In this document: positions 34,395 through 42,820 of the stretch, in pieces
How the letters are laid out: each line of letters begins with the position of its first letter
Numbering within the stretch: the stretch's first letter is position 1
Source: Desulfobacteraceae bacterium
Lineage (GTDB): Bacteria > Desulfobacterota > Desulfobacteria > Desulfobacterales > Desulfosalsimonadaceae
Assembly: GCA_021737565.1 (NCBI GenBank)
Contig: JAIPDS010000008.1
Coordinates: 1 to 59,678, forward strand
Direction: 5' to 3'
DNA: 59,678 bases
Notes under the pieces: model-generated
Seen by the model: the letters and a program-made list of their open reading frames with translations, nothing else
The model's database searches: none
Told to the model about the DNA's origin: nothing
Translations under genes and position numbers: made by a program

Positions 34395-34424
34395 TTGAAA
34401 TTGCCCGCCCCTGATGTTTATAAC
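34395..34424 (+). promoter_or_regulatory. Promoter of plsC-like gene
   Basis: TTGAAA (34395-34400), an 18-bp spacer, TATAAC (34419-34424), about 40 nt before the start codon of the acyltransferase gene and facing away from the DUF456 gene. Confidence 0.55.
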
Positions 34425-34467
34425 CGGTGCCATACATCCTTAAACAAAACAACAGGCGGTATCGCAA

Positions 34468-35232
34468 ATGAAAAACAGGCTCATTGCAATTGCCTGGTTC
34501 ACGCTTGTAGGCGTAACCTCGATTATATTTTTTCTCACGGCCCTTGTCATCAAGCTGGCTACAATGGCCTTTGACAGGCGCCTTGTGATTCTGCAGCAGT
34601 TTACCTGCTTCTGGGGTGCTCTTTATACCTGGGTTATCCCGGCCTGGCGCATCCAAATCCAGGGAAGGGGAAATATCAAATCAAAAAGACCTTACGTTGT
34701 GGTATCAAACCATCAGTCCCTGCTTGACATCCTGGTGCTTTTCAACCTGTTTTTCCATTTCAAGTTCGTATCAAAATCAGAGATTTTCAAAATACCCCTG
34801 ATAGGCTGGAACATGCGCTTAAACCGCTATATTGAACTAAAACGCGGCAATAAAAAAAGCGTCCCCAAAATGATGGCGGACTGCAAAAAAGCCCTTGACG
34901 AGGGGAACCCGGTTTTGATCTTTCCCGAAGGCACCCGCTCGCCCGAAGGGAAAATCAGGGATTTTAAATCAGGGGCCTTTATCCTGGCCCTTGAACAAAA
35001 GGCTCCTGTTCTGCCGATAGTTATTTCCGGGACAAACAAGGCGCTTCCCAAATACAGCTTCAACTTCCACGGAAGCCATGATATCCGGATCAAAGTGCTG
35101 CCTGAAATTCCTTACGAAAAATTTGCCGCAATGAGCCCGGAAGAAGCCGCGGACATGGTGCGCGATATTATAGTAAACGAACATGAAAGGCTTAAAGCCG
35201 ATCAGGCCGAAAGCCGAAACACACTGCCCTAA
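34468..35232 (+). CDS. 1-acyl-sn-glycerol-3-phosphate acyltransferase (PlsC-like)
   Basis: A 254-residue membrane-bound acyltransferase. An N-terminal transmembrane segment (~8-30) is followed by the HX4D motif in VVSNHQSLLDILVL, the substrate-binding FPEGTRSPEG, and VLPIVISGT. It probably acylates lysophosphatidic acid to phosphatidic acid on the inner membrane. Other LPLAT-family acceptors, such as ornithine lipid, are possible. The start has no strong ribosome-binding site (AACAGGCGG upstream). Confidence 0.87.
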   Translation: MKNRLIAIAWFTLVGVTSIIFFLTALVIKLATMAFDRRLVILQQFTCFWGALYTWVIPAWRIQIQGRGNIKSKRPYVVVSNHQSLLDILVLFNLFFHFKFVSKSEIFKIPLIGWNMRLNRYIELKRGNKKSVPKMMADCKKALDEGNPVLIFPEGTRSPEGKIRDFKSGAFILALEQKAPVLPIVISGTNKALPKYSFNFHGSHDIRIKVLPEIPYEKFAAMSPEEAADMVRDIIVNEHERLKADQAESRNTLP

Positions 35233-35243
35233 ACCCCCGCATA

Positions 35244-35459
35244 TCAGGAGGCTTTCTTTTCCATCAGCCCGGCAAGCGATCCCGGCGATACGCCGTAGTA
35301 CTTCTCCAGTCGCTCTATCTGCCCGCCGACAGGAACCCGGATTCCTTTTTCCAGCTCGCTGTACCTGGACTGTGGTATGCCAACGGCTTTGCCCACTTCC
35401 TTTGTGGTTGCCTGCTTTTGTTCCCTAAGCCTTTTTAATTCCCGGCCGAATTCCGTCAT
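35244..35459 (-). CDS. XRE-family helix-turn-helix regulator
   Basis: A 71-residue single-domain DNA-binding protein: FGRELKRLREQKQATTKEVGKAVGIPQSRYSELEKGIRVP is a Cro/C1-type HTH, followed by RLEKYYGVSPGSLAGL. I use the ATG at 35459; a TTG at 35468 is in frame but nearly touches AAGGAG. It converges on plsC with an 11-bp gap. Target unknown. Confidence 0.8.
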   Translation of the reverse strand: MTEFGRELKRLREQKQATTKEVGKAVGIPQSRYSELEKGIRVPVGGQIERLEKYYGVSPGSLAGLMEKKAS

Positions 35460-35557
35460 TTTAAGCAAAACTCCTTTTAAACAGCTCTGATTCAGGATTT
35501 AAAACAAAAGACCCATATTCCGAAAGCCTAATTTATATGAAAAACCGCCCCGGAAAA

Positions 35558-36379
35558 TCAAGGAAAAAGGGACCTGTTCAGCCTGCCGGAGGCATATCCT
35601 TCCAGATCCAGGGTGACATAGGTAAAACCCGCATTGCGAAGCTCGCGTATAATCCTTAACCTCGGCTCCGGTCTGATCAGCCGGGAAAAATCCGCTGGCC
35701 GGACTTCGATCCTGGCCGTATCCCCCAGGTGGCGCACCCGGAAGCCCGAAAATCCCAGGGCCATAAGCACGTTCTCCGCTGTTTCCACCATTTCCAGGCG
35801 CTGCCGGGTTATCTCCATGCCGTACGGGATTCTGGAAGCAAGGCAGGCCGCAGCCGGCTTGTTCCAGTTCGGAAGCGACATCTGCCTGGAAAGAGACCGG
35901 ATGTCCTGCTTGGTAAAACCGGTTTCCTTTAGCGGGGCTAAAACCTCCATTTCTTCGGCCGCCTTCAGGCCCGGCCTGTAATCCGCCATGTCATCGACAT
36001 TTGCCCCGTGAGCGAGGTTGGAAAACCCCAGGTCCCTGCATCGGGATATCATATCTGAAAAAATTATTTTTTTGCACACATAGCACCTGTCAGGTGAATT
36101 GGCGGTAAACTCCGGCACTGAAAGTTCAGCCGTGCGGATAATTTCATGGTCAACTCCAAGATATCCGGCCAGCTTTACTGCTTCATCTATTTCCCACCTT
36201 GGCTGAAGCGATGATACCGCTGTGAGAGCCAGAACCTTGCCGGCTGAGGCCTCTTTTGCCGCTGCAAGCAGCAACGTACTGTCAACGCCACCTGAATAAG
36301 CCACGGCAAGAAACTTATATTCCGAGAGCCTGTCAAATAACTTTTCTTTTTTACTGTAAAGAGGATCCATTGAGTTCAA
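35558..36379 (-). CDS. larE: ATP-dependent sacrificial sulfur transferase LarE
   Basis: A 273-residue PP-loop protein: AYSGGVDSTLLL (residues ~28-39) is the ATP pyrophosphatase motif. NSPDRCYVCKKIIF gives a CxxC pair and AAACLASRIPYG places the Cys at the position of the sulfur-donating cysteine of LarE. In Lactobacillus LarE donates sulfur to the nickel-pincer cofactor of lactate racemase. No larA, larB or larC is in the window, so it may serve a distant Lar operon or another sulfur-insertion role. The frame begins with a TTG (36379) 9 nt after AGAGG; the ATG at 36370 is the alternative. Confidence 0.87.
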   Translation of the reverse strand: MNSMDPLYSKKEKLFDRLSEYKFLAVAYSGGVDSTLLLAAAKEASAGKVLALTAVSSLQPRWEIDEAVKLAGYLGVDHEIIRTAELSVPEFTANSPDRCYVCKKIIFSDMISRCRDLGFSNLAHGANVDDMADYRPGLKAAEEMEVLAPLKETGFTKQDIRSLSRQMSLPNWNKPAAACLASRIPYGMEITRQRLEMVETAENVLMALGFSGFRVRHLGDTARIEVRPADFSRLIRPEPRLRIIRELRNAGFTYVTLDLEGYASGRLNRSLFP

Positions 36380-36462
36380 TTGCTTAAGCCTCTGTTTTTC
36401 ATCGGTTCCAACCGATTCCCGCGCGGATGCTTCTGGTAAAACCGTAACACCCGAAAAAAATA

Positions 36463-36491
36463 TTTACAAAAAAAAGAAGGTTCGATATAAA
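36463..36491 (+). promoter_or_regulatory. Promoter of the Lys/Pro-rich membrane protein gene
   Basis: TTTACA (36463-36468), a 17-bp spacer, TATAAA (36486-36491). Predicted start ~36498, inside the palindrome at 36496-36510. Confidence 0.65.
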
Positions 36492-36495
36492 AATT

Positions 36496-36510
36496 CCTGT
36501 TAATAACAGG
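36496..36510. promoter_or_regulatory. Perfect 7-1-7 palindrome at a transcription start (possible operator)
   Basis: CCTGTTA-A-TAACAGG, a perfect inverted repeat overlapping the predicted start point of the promoter at 36463-36491. Position and symmetry fit a repressor site. The divergent larE gene starts 117 bp away. The only regulator gene nearby is the XRE protein at 35.2 kb; a link is speculation. Confidence 0.5.
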
Positions 36511-36569
36511 ATTATAAAGATTATGCAATTAAATGCCAAATATATTACATGCTCAAAAAAGGAATCGAT

Positions 36570-37583
36570 ATGGGTAAAAAAAGCCTGACCAAATCGACCA
36601 CGAACACAAAGAAAAATGCCGCCGCAAAGAAAAAGGCGACCACAAAAAAAACCTCCTCCAAAAAACCCAGCTTAAAAACCCTGCGCAAAAAAAAATTCGA
36701 AACCTGGAGTCCCGAGGTCCCTTACGCGCCACCGCCTGATCCCAACCGGGAAAAAAACTTTTCAGCCCCCGAACTAACAGGAGACTACGATCCCGCCGAG
36801 GCAGAAAAAATCAGGACCCTGCTTTTCAGGCAGATAGATCTAAGCGCACCGGAACCGGAAAAAGAGCCTGAAAAGACCGGGAAAAAACAGCCTATTGAAG
36901 GCAAAGGCCCCGGCGATCCGCACAAAGGAAGAAAACAGCCCCCTGAACCGCCCGGACCACCCGGAGGCGGAAATTGGGAACCGCCGATCAGCAGAGGCAT
37001 GCTGGGCTTAATAATAACTTTGGTCATAGTCTTTGCTCTGCTTATAGGAACGAGTGTCAACAACATGGGCAATTATTATCTTAAACAGACAAATACCGGC
37101 CTTGAAATCTGGCGAGGAGAGTTCGCCCCGAACCGCAAAGAAAAAATTGTAACGCTTCGCGGAGTTAAAGCCCCGGAACCGATAAAAGACCAGTATACCA
37201 GGGAGGAGGCGCTTGCGCTGGCATTTGACTATTTCATGGAAAAGGCCGATGAAATTGCAGAAACACAGGATTTGCCCAATTTAGGCGTCATCCGGGACAA
37301 CCTTGAGAAGGCAAAAAAATACGCTGTCACGGAAAAGCAGAAACAACTGGCAAACAGACGCCTTGACCGCATTGATTTTCTTGTCCTGCTCTACAGGGCG
37401 GATGTGGCCGCACAAAAGCAGACCCGGCAGGGTTACGAAACCGCCCTGAAGGTACTCGAACAGGCCAAAAAACTTGAGCTGACCGAAGATGCCCGGCAAA
37501 CACTTCAACTGCGGATAAACCGCATACAAAAAGAACTTGAAGGGCTCACTCAGGAAACCCCCCATACAGGTGACAGCAAATAA
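36570..37583 (+). CDS. Unknown single-pass membrane protein with Lys-rich and Pro-rich N-terminus
   Basis: A 337-residue protein of unknown function. Residues ~1-45 are an Ala/Lys/Thr/Ser-rich basic tract, histone-H1-like (KKNAAAKKKATTKKTSSKKP). Residues ~80-135 are Pro/Glu/Lys/Gly rich with PPEPPGPPGGG. One transmembrane helix follows (GMLGLIITLVIVFALLIGTS, ~145-164). The C-terminal ~170 residues are helical and charged, with TPR- or coiled-coil-like spacing. The topology suggests a basic cytoplasmic tail, perhaps touching DNA or RNA, and a periplasmic helical domain. I use the ATG at 36570 (AAAGGA, 6-nt spacing) instead of the one 7 codons earlier. The 3' end overlaps oppF by 38 bp on the other strand. 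Confidence 0.75.
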   Translation: MGKKSLTKSTTNTKKNAAAKKKATTKKTSSKKPSLKTLRKKKFETWSPEVPYAPPPDPNREKNFSAPELTGDYDPAEAEKIRTLLFRQIDLSAPEPEKEPEKTGKKQPIEGKGPGDPHKGRKQPPEPPGPPGGGNWEPPISRGMLGLIITLVIVFALLIGTSVNNMGNYYLKQTNTGLEIWRGEFAPNRKEKIVTLRGVKAPEPIKDQYTREEALALAFDYFMEKADEIAETQDLPNLGVIRDNLEKAKKYAVTEKQKQLANRRLDRIDFLVLLYRADVAAQKQTRQGYETALKVLEQAKKLELTEDARQTLQLRINRIQKELEGLTQETPHTGDSK

Positions 37584-38562
37584 AACGGCCGTTTTGCCGG
37601 ATTTCCGGCGGAGGCCGGCGCCTGCAGATCTCGGCGGCCTCGGGGCACCTGGGATAAAACCTGCAGCCCGAAGAGGGCGAGGCTAAAGAAGGAGTCTCGC
37701 CCTTTATGATTTTTCGGGCCGTTTTTTTCTCGCCTGCCACCGGAATTGCGGCTATCAGCATTTTGGTATAGGGGTGAAGCGGATCTTCAATAATATCTGC
37801 TGCATTTGCGCTTTCCACTATCCTTCCAAGATACATTACCGCAATCCGGTCCGCGATATTGCTGACCACGCTCAAATCGTGCGATATAAACAAATACGAC
37901 AAGTGGTGGCGCTCCTGCAGACCCAGCAAAAGATTTATAACCTGGGCCTGAACAGAGACATCAAGGGCGCTTACCGCCTCGTCGCATATAATAAGATCCG
38001 GCCGCATGGAAACAGCCCTGGCTATGTTGATTCTCTGGCGCTGGCCGCCTGAAAATTCATGCGGAAACCTGTAAATCATGTCCGCATCCAGGCCCACCTC
38101 GCCAAGAAGCTTCCTTGCATGCTGCTCGCGCGAGCCCTCCAGCATTTTAAACTGCACCAGCCCCTCGGTTACGATATCCATGATGTTCATCCTGGGATTA
38201 AGAGAAGATAGAGGATCCTGGAAGACCACCTGCAGGCTTTTCCTCATACGGTTCATCCGGCCCCGCGAAAGTTTAAGCAAGGGCTCTTTACAGAAAAAAA
38301 CCTCCCCGGCCGTGGCGGTCTCCAGTCCCAGAAGCGTCCTGCCCAGGGTTGTCTTACCACAACCCGACTCGCCCACCAGGCCCAGGGTTTCATTTTTCAT
38401 GATTGAAAAGCTCACCCCGTCCACAGCCCTTATCGTATCGGTGCGCCTGGAAAATATGCCCCTTTTTAAGTCAAACCAAGTCTTTAACCCCGAAACCTCC
38501 AGTAGCGGGCTTTTCGATGGATCGCGCTTGTTGTCTGAAGTTTTTTGGCTGTTTTTATTCAT
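37546..38562 (-). CDS. oppF: Oligopeptide-type ABC transporter ATP-binding protein (second ATPase)
   Basis: A 338-residue ABC ATPase of the OppF/DppF class. Walker A is VGESGCGKTTLGRTLLG (~residues 58-74), the signature is EFSGGQRQRINIARA, Walker B is LIICDEAVSALDVS (Glu-Ala in place of the usual Glu-Pro), and the C-terminal oligopeptide domain has CRFYPRCPEAAEICRRRPPPE with spaced Cys, possibly a cluster or metal site as in the OppF/DppF tail. Its start overlaps the stop of oppD (ATGA). The 3' end overlaps the convergent unknown gene. Confidence 0.9.
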   Translation of the reverse strand: MNKNSQKTSDNKRDPSKSPLLEVSGLKTWFDLKRGIFSRRTDTIRAVDGVSFSIMKNETLGLVGESGCGKTTLGRTLLGLETATAGEVFFCKEPLLKLSRGRMNRMRKSLQVVFQDPLSSLNPRMNIMDIVTEGLVQFKMLEGSREQHARKLLGEVGLDADMIYRFPHEFSGGQRQRINIARAVSMRPDLIICDEAVSALDVSVQAQVINLLLGLQERHHLSYLFISHDLSVVSNIADRIAVMYLGRIVESANAADIIEDPLHPYTKMLIAAIPVAGEKKTARKIIKGETPSLASPSSGCRFYPRCPEAAEICRRRPPPEIRQNGRFICCHLYGGFPE

Positions 38563-39536
38563 TTATACTCCCTGCCCGGATAAGCCAGAAAACATGCGGC
38601 CAGGTGGCCGTCCCCGCAGTCGACAAGCCCCGGCTTCTCATTGCGGCACCTTTCAAATGCGTAACCGCAGCGATCCTGGAAATGACAGCCTTGTGGATAG
38701 CGAAGCGGCGAAGGGACCTGCCCCGGGATGTCTTTTAAATAGTTGCGCCCCCGCGCAGGTGTGGGGATGGCCTCCAGCAATCCCCTGGTATAAGGATGCA
38801 CCGGCCTGGAAAAAATCTCTTCTATTTTCGCACTTTCAACAATGCGGGAAGCATACATCACGATAACCCTCTCACACATCTCCCACACCACGCCCATATC
38901 GTGTGTAATTAGCAGCAGTGCAGTCTCATTCTGCTTCATTTCCCGTATCAGGTTAAAAATCTGAGCCTGGGTGGTAACATCCAGGGCGGTTGTGGGCTCG
39001 TCGGCAATTATCAGCCCGGGCGAAAGCATCAGCGCCATTGCAATCATTACGCGCTGCTGCATGCCGCCGGAAAGCTGAAACGGATACGAATACATTCTCT
39101 GCCCGGCATCGGGTATTCCCACCCTCTTAAGCCAGGAAAGGGCATACTGCCAGGCCTCTTTTCTGGACATGTCCTTGTGGAAACCTATGCCCTCGGTCAT
39201 CTGCTTTCCTATGCGATGCAAAGGAGAAAGCGCTGAAAGAGGTTCCTGGAATATCATGCTTATTTCACTGCCACGCACTGCACGCAGGGCATCGGGTTTG
39301 AGCCTGAGAAGATCACGATCGCCTAAAAACACCTGTCCTGAAACGATTCTTCCAGGCGGGCTGGGAATCAGGCGGGTCAGGGCAAGGGCGGCAACAGACT
39401 TACCGCAGCCCGACTCGCCCACCAGGCCCAGGCTTTCGCCACGGCTTATATAAAAAGACACGTCATCCACGGCCCGGAGGGTGCCCTCATCCACGGCAAA
39501 TTCAACAGACAGATTGTTTACAGAAAGCAAGCTCAT
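38559..39536 (-). CDS. oppD: Oligopeptide-type ABC transporter ATP-binding protein (first ATPase)
   Basis: A 325-residue ABC ATPase of the OppD/DppD class. Walker A is VGESGCGKSVAALAL, the signature is QLSGGMQQRVMIAMAL, Walker B is LIIADEPTTALDVT, and the C-terminal oligo_HPY region has CHFQDRCGYAFERCRNEKPG. E. coli YejF carries both ATPase halves in one chain; here the two halves are separate genes, as in Opp/Dpp. It follows the YejE-like permease by 11 bp. Confidence 0.9.
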   Translation of the reverse strand: MSLLSVNNLSVEFAVDEGTLRAVDDVSFYISRGESLGLVGESGCGKSVAALALTRLIPSPPGRIVSGQVFLGDRDLLRLKPDALRAVRGSEISMIFQEPLSALSPLHRIGKQMTEGIGFHKDMSRKEAWQYALSWLKRVGIPDAGQRMYSYPFQLSGGMQQRVMIAMALMLSPGLIIADEPTTALDVTTQAQIFNLIREMKQNETALLLITHDMGVVWEMCERVIVMYASRIVESAKIEEIFSRPVHPYTRGLLEAIPTPARGRNYLKDIPGQVPSPLRYPQGCHFQDRCGYAFERCRNEKPGLVDCGDGHLAACFLAYPGREYK

Positions 39537-39547
39537 TTTTCTATCTT

Positions 39548-41137
39548 TTACTCATATCTGGTATACTCTTTGGGGTCATAAGCGTTTCTGACCCCCTCGC
39601 CCACGAATACACCAAGAAGCATTACCACAAACAGGGAAAGCGAGGGATAAACAATAAGCCACCAGGCCCACCTGTACTGCTGGGCCTGAAAAAGCATCTC
39701 GCCCCAGCTCGGTGTTGGCGGCGGCAGGCCGAAGCCCAGATAATCAAGTGCAGCCAGGGCTCCTATTGCTCCCACAAGCAGAAACGGAAAAAAAGTTATC
39801 ACAGGCACCAGGGCATTGGGCAGTATATGCTTGAATATTATCTTGTAGGAAGGCACTCCCATGCACATGGCAGCCTCGACAAACGGCCGCTTGCGGAGGC
39901 TTAAAAACTCGGCCCTTATGTAATATGAAATTCCTATCCAGTTAAACAGGCCGTAGCATACGAGCAAAAGTCCGAAACTGCGCCCGTAAATTGATCCCAT
40001 GAGGATCATTACATATAAGAACGGCAGGGCATTCCATATTTCAACAAGCCTCTGCGATGTTATATCAAACCTGCCGCCGTAATATCCCTGCACCGCGCCC
40101 GCGGCCACCCCCAGCATCATCGAACAGCCGACCAGAAGCAGCCCGAAACTAAGAGCAATGCGTAGCCCGTAAAGAACTCTTGCAAGCACGTCCCTTCCCG
40201 CAGAATCAAGCCCCATGGGATGGCCTGCCACAGGGGGGAAGGGAAACTGCACGTCTGTTTTCTCAAAAGAAGCCACAAACTGCCTGCCGTCCACCACTAC
40301 CCGGTAATCTGAGACAGGCGCATCAAATCTTTCTTCAGCCAGGCTGATTAAGACCTGACGCTGCAACTCCTCTATATCCCCCCACAGCCTGGACACATCT
40401 TCTGCAGGCTCAAGGTTTCGGTCAATGACTACTTCTTTCGGAGTCACGCCCTTAGTGGAGGGCTCCTTTAAAAGAACCCGGATCGTTTTTGGAGGCGCAT
40501 CCCTTGGCTTATATTCGGCAAGCACGGCTTTGTATTTTTCTCCTGCCCGGTTTTCAACAATAAAGGTTTCATACGGTGCCGGCTGATTTTCAAACCGCTT
40601 TTTTACAGCTTTAAAAAATGAATCAGGAAATTTCATATAATCGGTCAGCTTGGCCGGTTTAGTCAATTGTTTGTCCGTGCCCGCAAAAAAGGGAAAAAGC
40701 CTGGTCCTGACAATACTTAAATTCCGGCTGATATCCACGCTTCCGGTTCGGGCGGCAGGGATAAACCTTATGGTAACCTCCCGCTCCACGGGAAGGCTTT
40801 CCGGCGTCACGCTCTCATAAGGGCCGTAAGGATGAGGGGCAAAAATCATGAAGTTGCCGGGATTGTCCGCAAAAACCGGCATGCCTGCAAGCACTTTGTA
40901 ATCAGGACGAGTATGCCTGCCGCTGCCCGTAAATTCGTCTTCAGTACAGTACTGAAAAACCGGGAAATAGGAGCTTCCCTCAAAACTGACATACAGAGGA
41001 CTGCTGTTGCAGAGAAGCTCGGCAACAAGGCTTAACCCGTAGAGTATCACAAGAAGCCAGAATGACAGATAGGCCCGCTTCATTTTGCGGAACCTGGCCA
41101 GGCGTTTTCTTGTGACCGGGTTTCGGATGATCTTCAA
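39548..41137 (-). CDS. yejE: YejE-like ABC transporter permease with a large periplasmic insertion
   Basis: A 529-residue permease, against ~340 for E. coli YejE. The N-terminus (RLARFRKMKRAYLSFWLLVILYG) with the first transmembrane helix, and the C-terminal five-helix permease core beginning at GHPMGLDSAGRDVLARVLYG (~residue 315), match the family. The EAA loop is AAMCMGVPSYKIIFKHILPNAL. Between FAPHPYGPYESVT and that core lies an extra, soluble, charged stretch of roughly 190 residues without transmembrane helices, which by topology should be periplasmic. It may replace or dock a binding protein. The gene begins one base after the yejB stop. Confidence 0.88.
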   Translation of the reverse strand: MKIIRNPVTRKRLARFRKMKRAYLSFWLLVILYGLSLVAELLCNSSPLYVSFEGSSYFPVFQYCTEDEFTGSGRHTRPDYKVLAGMPVFADNPGNFMIFAPHPYGPYESVTPESLPVEREVTIRFIPAARTGSVDISRNLSIVRTRLFPFFAGTDKQLTKPAKLTDYMKFPDSFFKAVKKRFENQPAPYETFIVENRAGEKYKAVLAEYKPRDAPPKTIRVLLKEPSTKGVTPKEVVIDRNLEPAEDVSRLWGDIEELQRQVLISLAEERFDAPVSDYRVVVDGRQFVASFEKTDVQFPFPPVAGHPMGLDSAGRDVLARVLYGLRIALSFGLLLVGCSMMLGVAAGAVQGYYGGRFDITSQRLVEIWNALPFLYVMILMGSIYGRSFGLLLVCYGLFNWIGISYYIRAEFLSLRKRPFVEAAMCMGVPSYKIIFKHILPNALVPVITFFPFLLVGAIGALAALDYLGFGLPPPTPSWGEMLFQAQQYRWAWWLIVYPSLSLFVVMLLGVFVGEGVRNAYDPKEYTRYE

Positions 41138-41138
41138 T

Positions 41139-42182
41139 TTACTGTTTCCGGAAATTGATTCTGGGATCGATAATCACGTAAAGAAAATCAGCCACCACAT
41201 TTCCCAAAAGGCTCAATATGGAGGTCAATGCCAGTATCCCCATAAATACCGGATAATCGCGCCAAACGATCGCCTCCAGGCTGAGTCTTCCCATGCCGGG
41301 GATTTCAAAGACCTTTTCTATGATTACTGAGCCTGCAAACATGACCGTCATAATACCGCTGATTCCGGTGGCAATCGGGATCATAGCGTTTCGCACGGCA
41401 TGACCCCACACTGCCCTTGCAAAGCTGCCGCCCTTTGCCAGAACAGTGCGTACGTAGTCCCGGCTGATCTGCTCTATCAGGGAATTTTTCATCAAAAGGG
41501 TCAGTACCGCAAAATTGCCGATCACGTAGCAGAGCACAGGCAGAAACATGTGCATGAAAATATCCTGGATCTTGCCCGTGGGACTCAATTGCGCGTAATT
41601 TTCAGAATGAAACCCGGAAAGCGGGAAAATATCCCAGAATGAATCCACTGTGCCGCAAAAAAGCATCTTTAGTATCATGCCCAGTGCAAACGGCGGAATT
41701 GCATATCCCACAAACACCGCCACACTCGAAAACAGATCAAAGACGCTGTTATGCCGCAACGCCTTTACAATCCCCAGAGGTATGCATACCAGGTAGGAGA
41801 GCACAAATCCCGTAACCCCGAACACGAGCGAAACCTTAAAGCGCTCCTTTATAAGCTGCCAAGCCGTCTTATCAGGGAATCTGTAGGAATGCATCTTCAT
41901 TCCCACCTTGTCGGTCACCAGCCAGTCCCAGTAGCGCTTGTAAACAGGCTGGTCAAAGCCGTAATAGGCCTCTATCTCTCTTCGCTGCTGTTCGGATACC
42001 GTGGCAGAGGCGCCTTCGCCGAAGCTTGCCTCGCCGCCTTCCGCGCCCCGCATCCGCATGATGGCCTGCTCAACAGGCCCGCCGGGGACAAACTGAATCA
42101 GAGTAAAGCAAAGAACGGTTATGCCGAGAAAAGTCGGGACAATGAGCAGCAGTCGTTTTACGAAATAGTCGAGCCGTTCCAT
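41139..42182 (-). CDS. yejB: YejB-like ABC transporter permease
   Basis: A 347-residue permease: first helix VKRLLLIVPTFLGITVLCFTL, then QFVPGGPVEQAI, the YejB-specific EIEAYYGFDQPVYKRYWDWL, a six-helix core with the EAA-like loop DYVRTVLAKGGSFARAVWGH, and EIPGMGRLSLEAIVWRDYPV. It forms the heterodimeric membrane channel with YejE. YejABEF takes up peptides, including microcin C in E. coli. No yejA-like binding protein is in the window. It starts 190 bp downstream of the rpsI stop, after a terminator. Confidence 0.92.
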   Translation of the reverse strand: MERLDYFVKRLLLIVPTFLGITVLCFTLIQFVPGGPVEQAIMRMRGAEGGEASFGEGASATVSEQQRREIEAYYGFDQPVYKRYWDWLVTDKVGMKMHSYRFPDKTAWQLIKERFKVSLVFGVTGFVLSYLVCIPLGIVKALRHNSVFDLFSSVAVFVGYAIPPFALGMILKMLFCGTVDSFWDIFPLSGFHSENYAQLSPTGKIQDIFMHMFLPVLCYVIGNFAVLTLLMKNSLIEQISRDYVRTVLAKGGSFARAVWGHAVRNAMIPIATGISGIMTVMFAGSVIIEKVFEIPGMGRLSLEAIVWRDYPVFMGILALTSILSLLGNVVADFLYVIIDPRINFRKQ

Positions 42183-42298
42183 GTCATCCGCTCAAAGAGG
42201 TGTTTGCCGGAGCCGGGAAGCCCGCCGGCAGCCGGAATGCAGGTTTAAAAATTACAGATACCGCAGATGGGATTTGTTTTCAAGGGATAGAAACAAGA

Positions 42299-42333
42299 AC
42301 AGGGGACAAGAAAGCAAGTTTCTTGTCCCCTGT
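42299..42333 (-). terminator. Terminator after rplM-rpsI
   Basis: Perfect 15-bp stem ACAGGGGACAAGAAA / TTTCTTGTCCCCTGT with a 5-nt loop. In the minus direction it is followed by TCTTGTTTC. It separates the ribosomal protein operon from the yej-type transporter genes. Confidence 0.75.
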
Positions 42334-42372
42334 ATATAAACATCAATATAACGCCGGTTTCCGGGAAATTTT

Positions 42373-42768
42373 TTAACGCTTGGAAAACTGGAATCGTGCC
42401 CGTGCTCCGCGCTGGCCGTATTTTTTTCGCTCCTTGGTCCGCGGGTCGCGCTTTACGAACCCCGCCTTTTTCAATGCCAGCCGGAAATCCGGGTTGGACT
42501 GAAAAAGAGCCTTTGTAATACCGTGCCTTATGGCGCCGGCCTGGCCCATTGTTCCACCTCCGCGCACGTTGATCTTTACATCGTATTCACCCACAGTGTC
42601 AGTAAGCTCAAAGGGCTGCATCAGCATCTGACGGGCGGCATCAAGGGCAAAAAACTCTTCTGCCGGCTTGTTGTTGATTATTATTTCGCCTTTGCCCGGC
42701 CTCAGCCAGGTTCTTGCCACCGACATCTTTCTTTTTCCGGTAGCGTAAAAAACGCTTTGCTGTTCCAT
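42373..42768 (-). CDS. rpsI: 30S ribosomal protein S9 (uS9)
   Basis: A 131-residue uS9: FYATGKRKMSVARTWLRPGKG near the N-terminus, INVRGGGTMGQAGAIRHGITKAL, and the C-terminal tail RKKYGQRGARARFQFSKR whose final Lys-Arg reaches the P-site tRNA. It follows rplM by 52 bp in the usual rplM-rpsI order. Confidence 0.98.
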   Translation of the reverse strand: MEQQSVFYATGKRKMSVARTWLRPGKGEIIINNKPAEEFFALDAARQMLMQPFELTDTVGEYDVKINVRGGGTMGQAGAIRHGITKALFQSNPDFRLALKKAGFVKRDPRTKERKKYGQRGARARFQFSKR

Positions 42769-42820
42769 TAATCCCCCGATTTATCTTTTATAATATATCA
42801 AATTCTTGGCGCCAGGTTCT

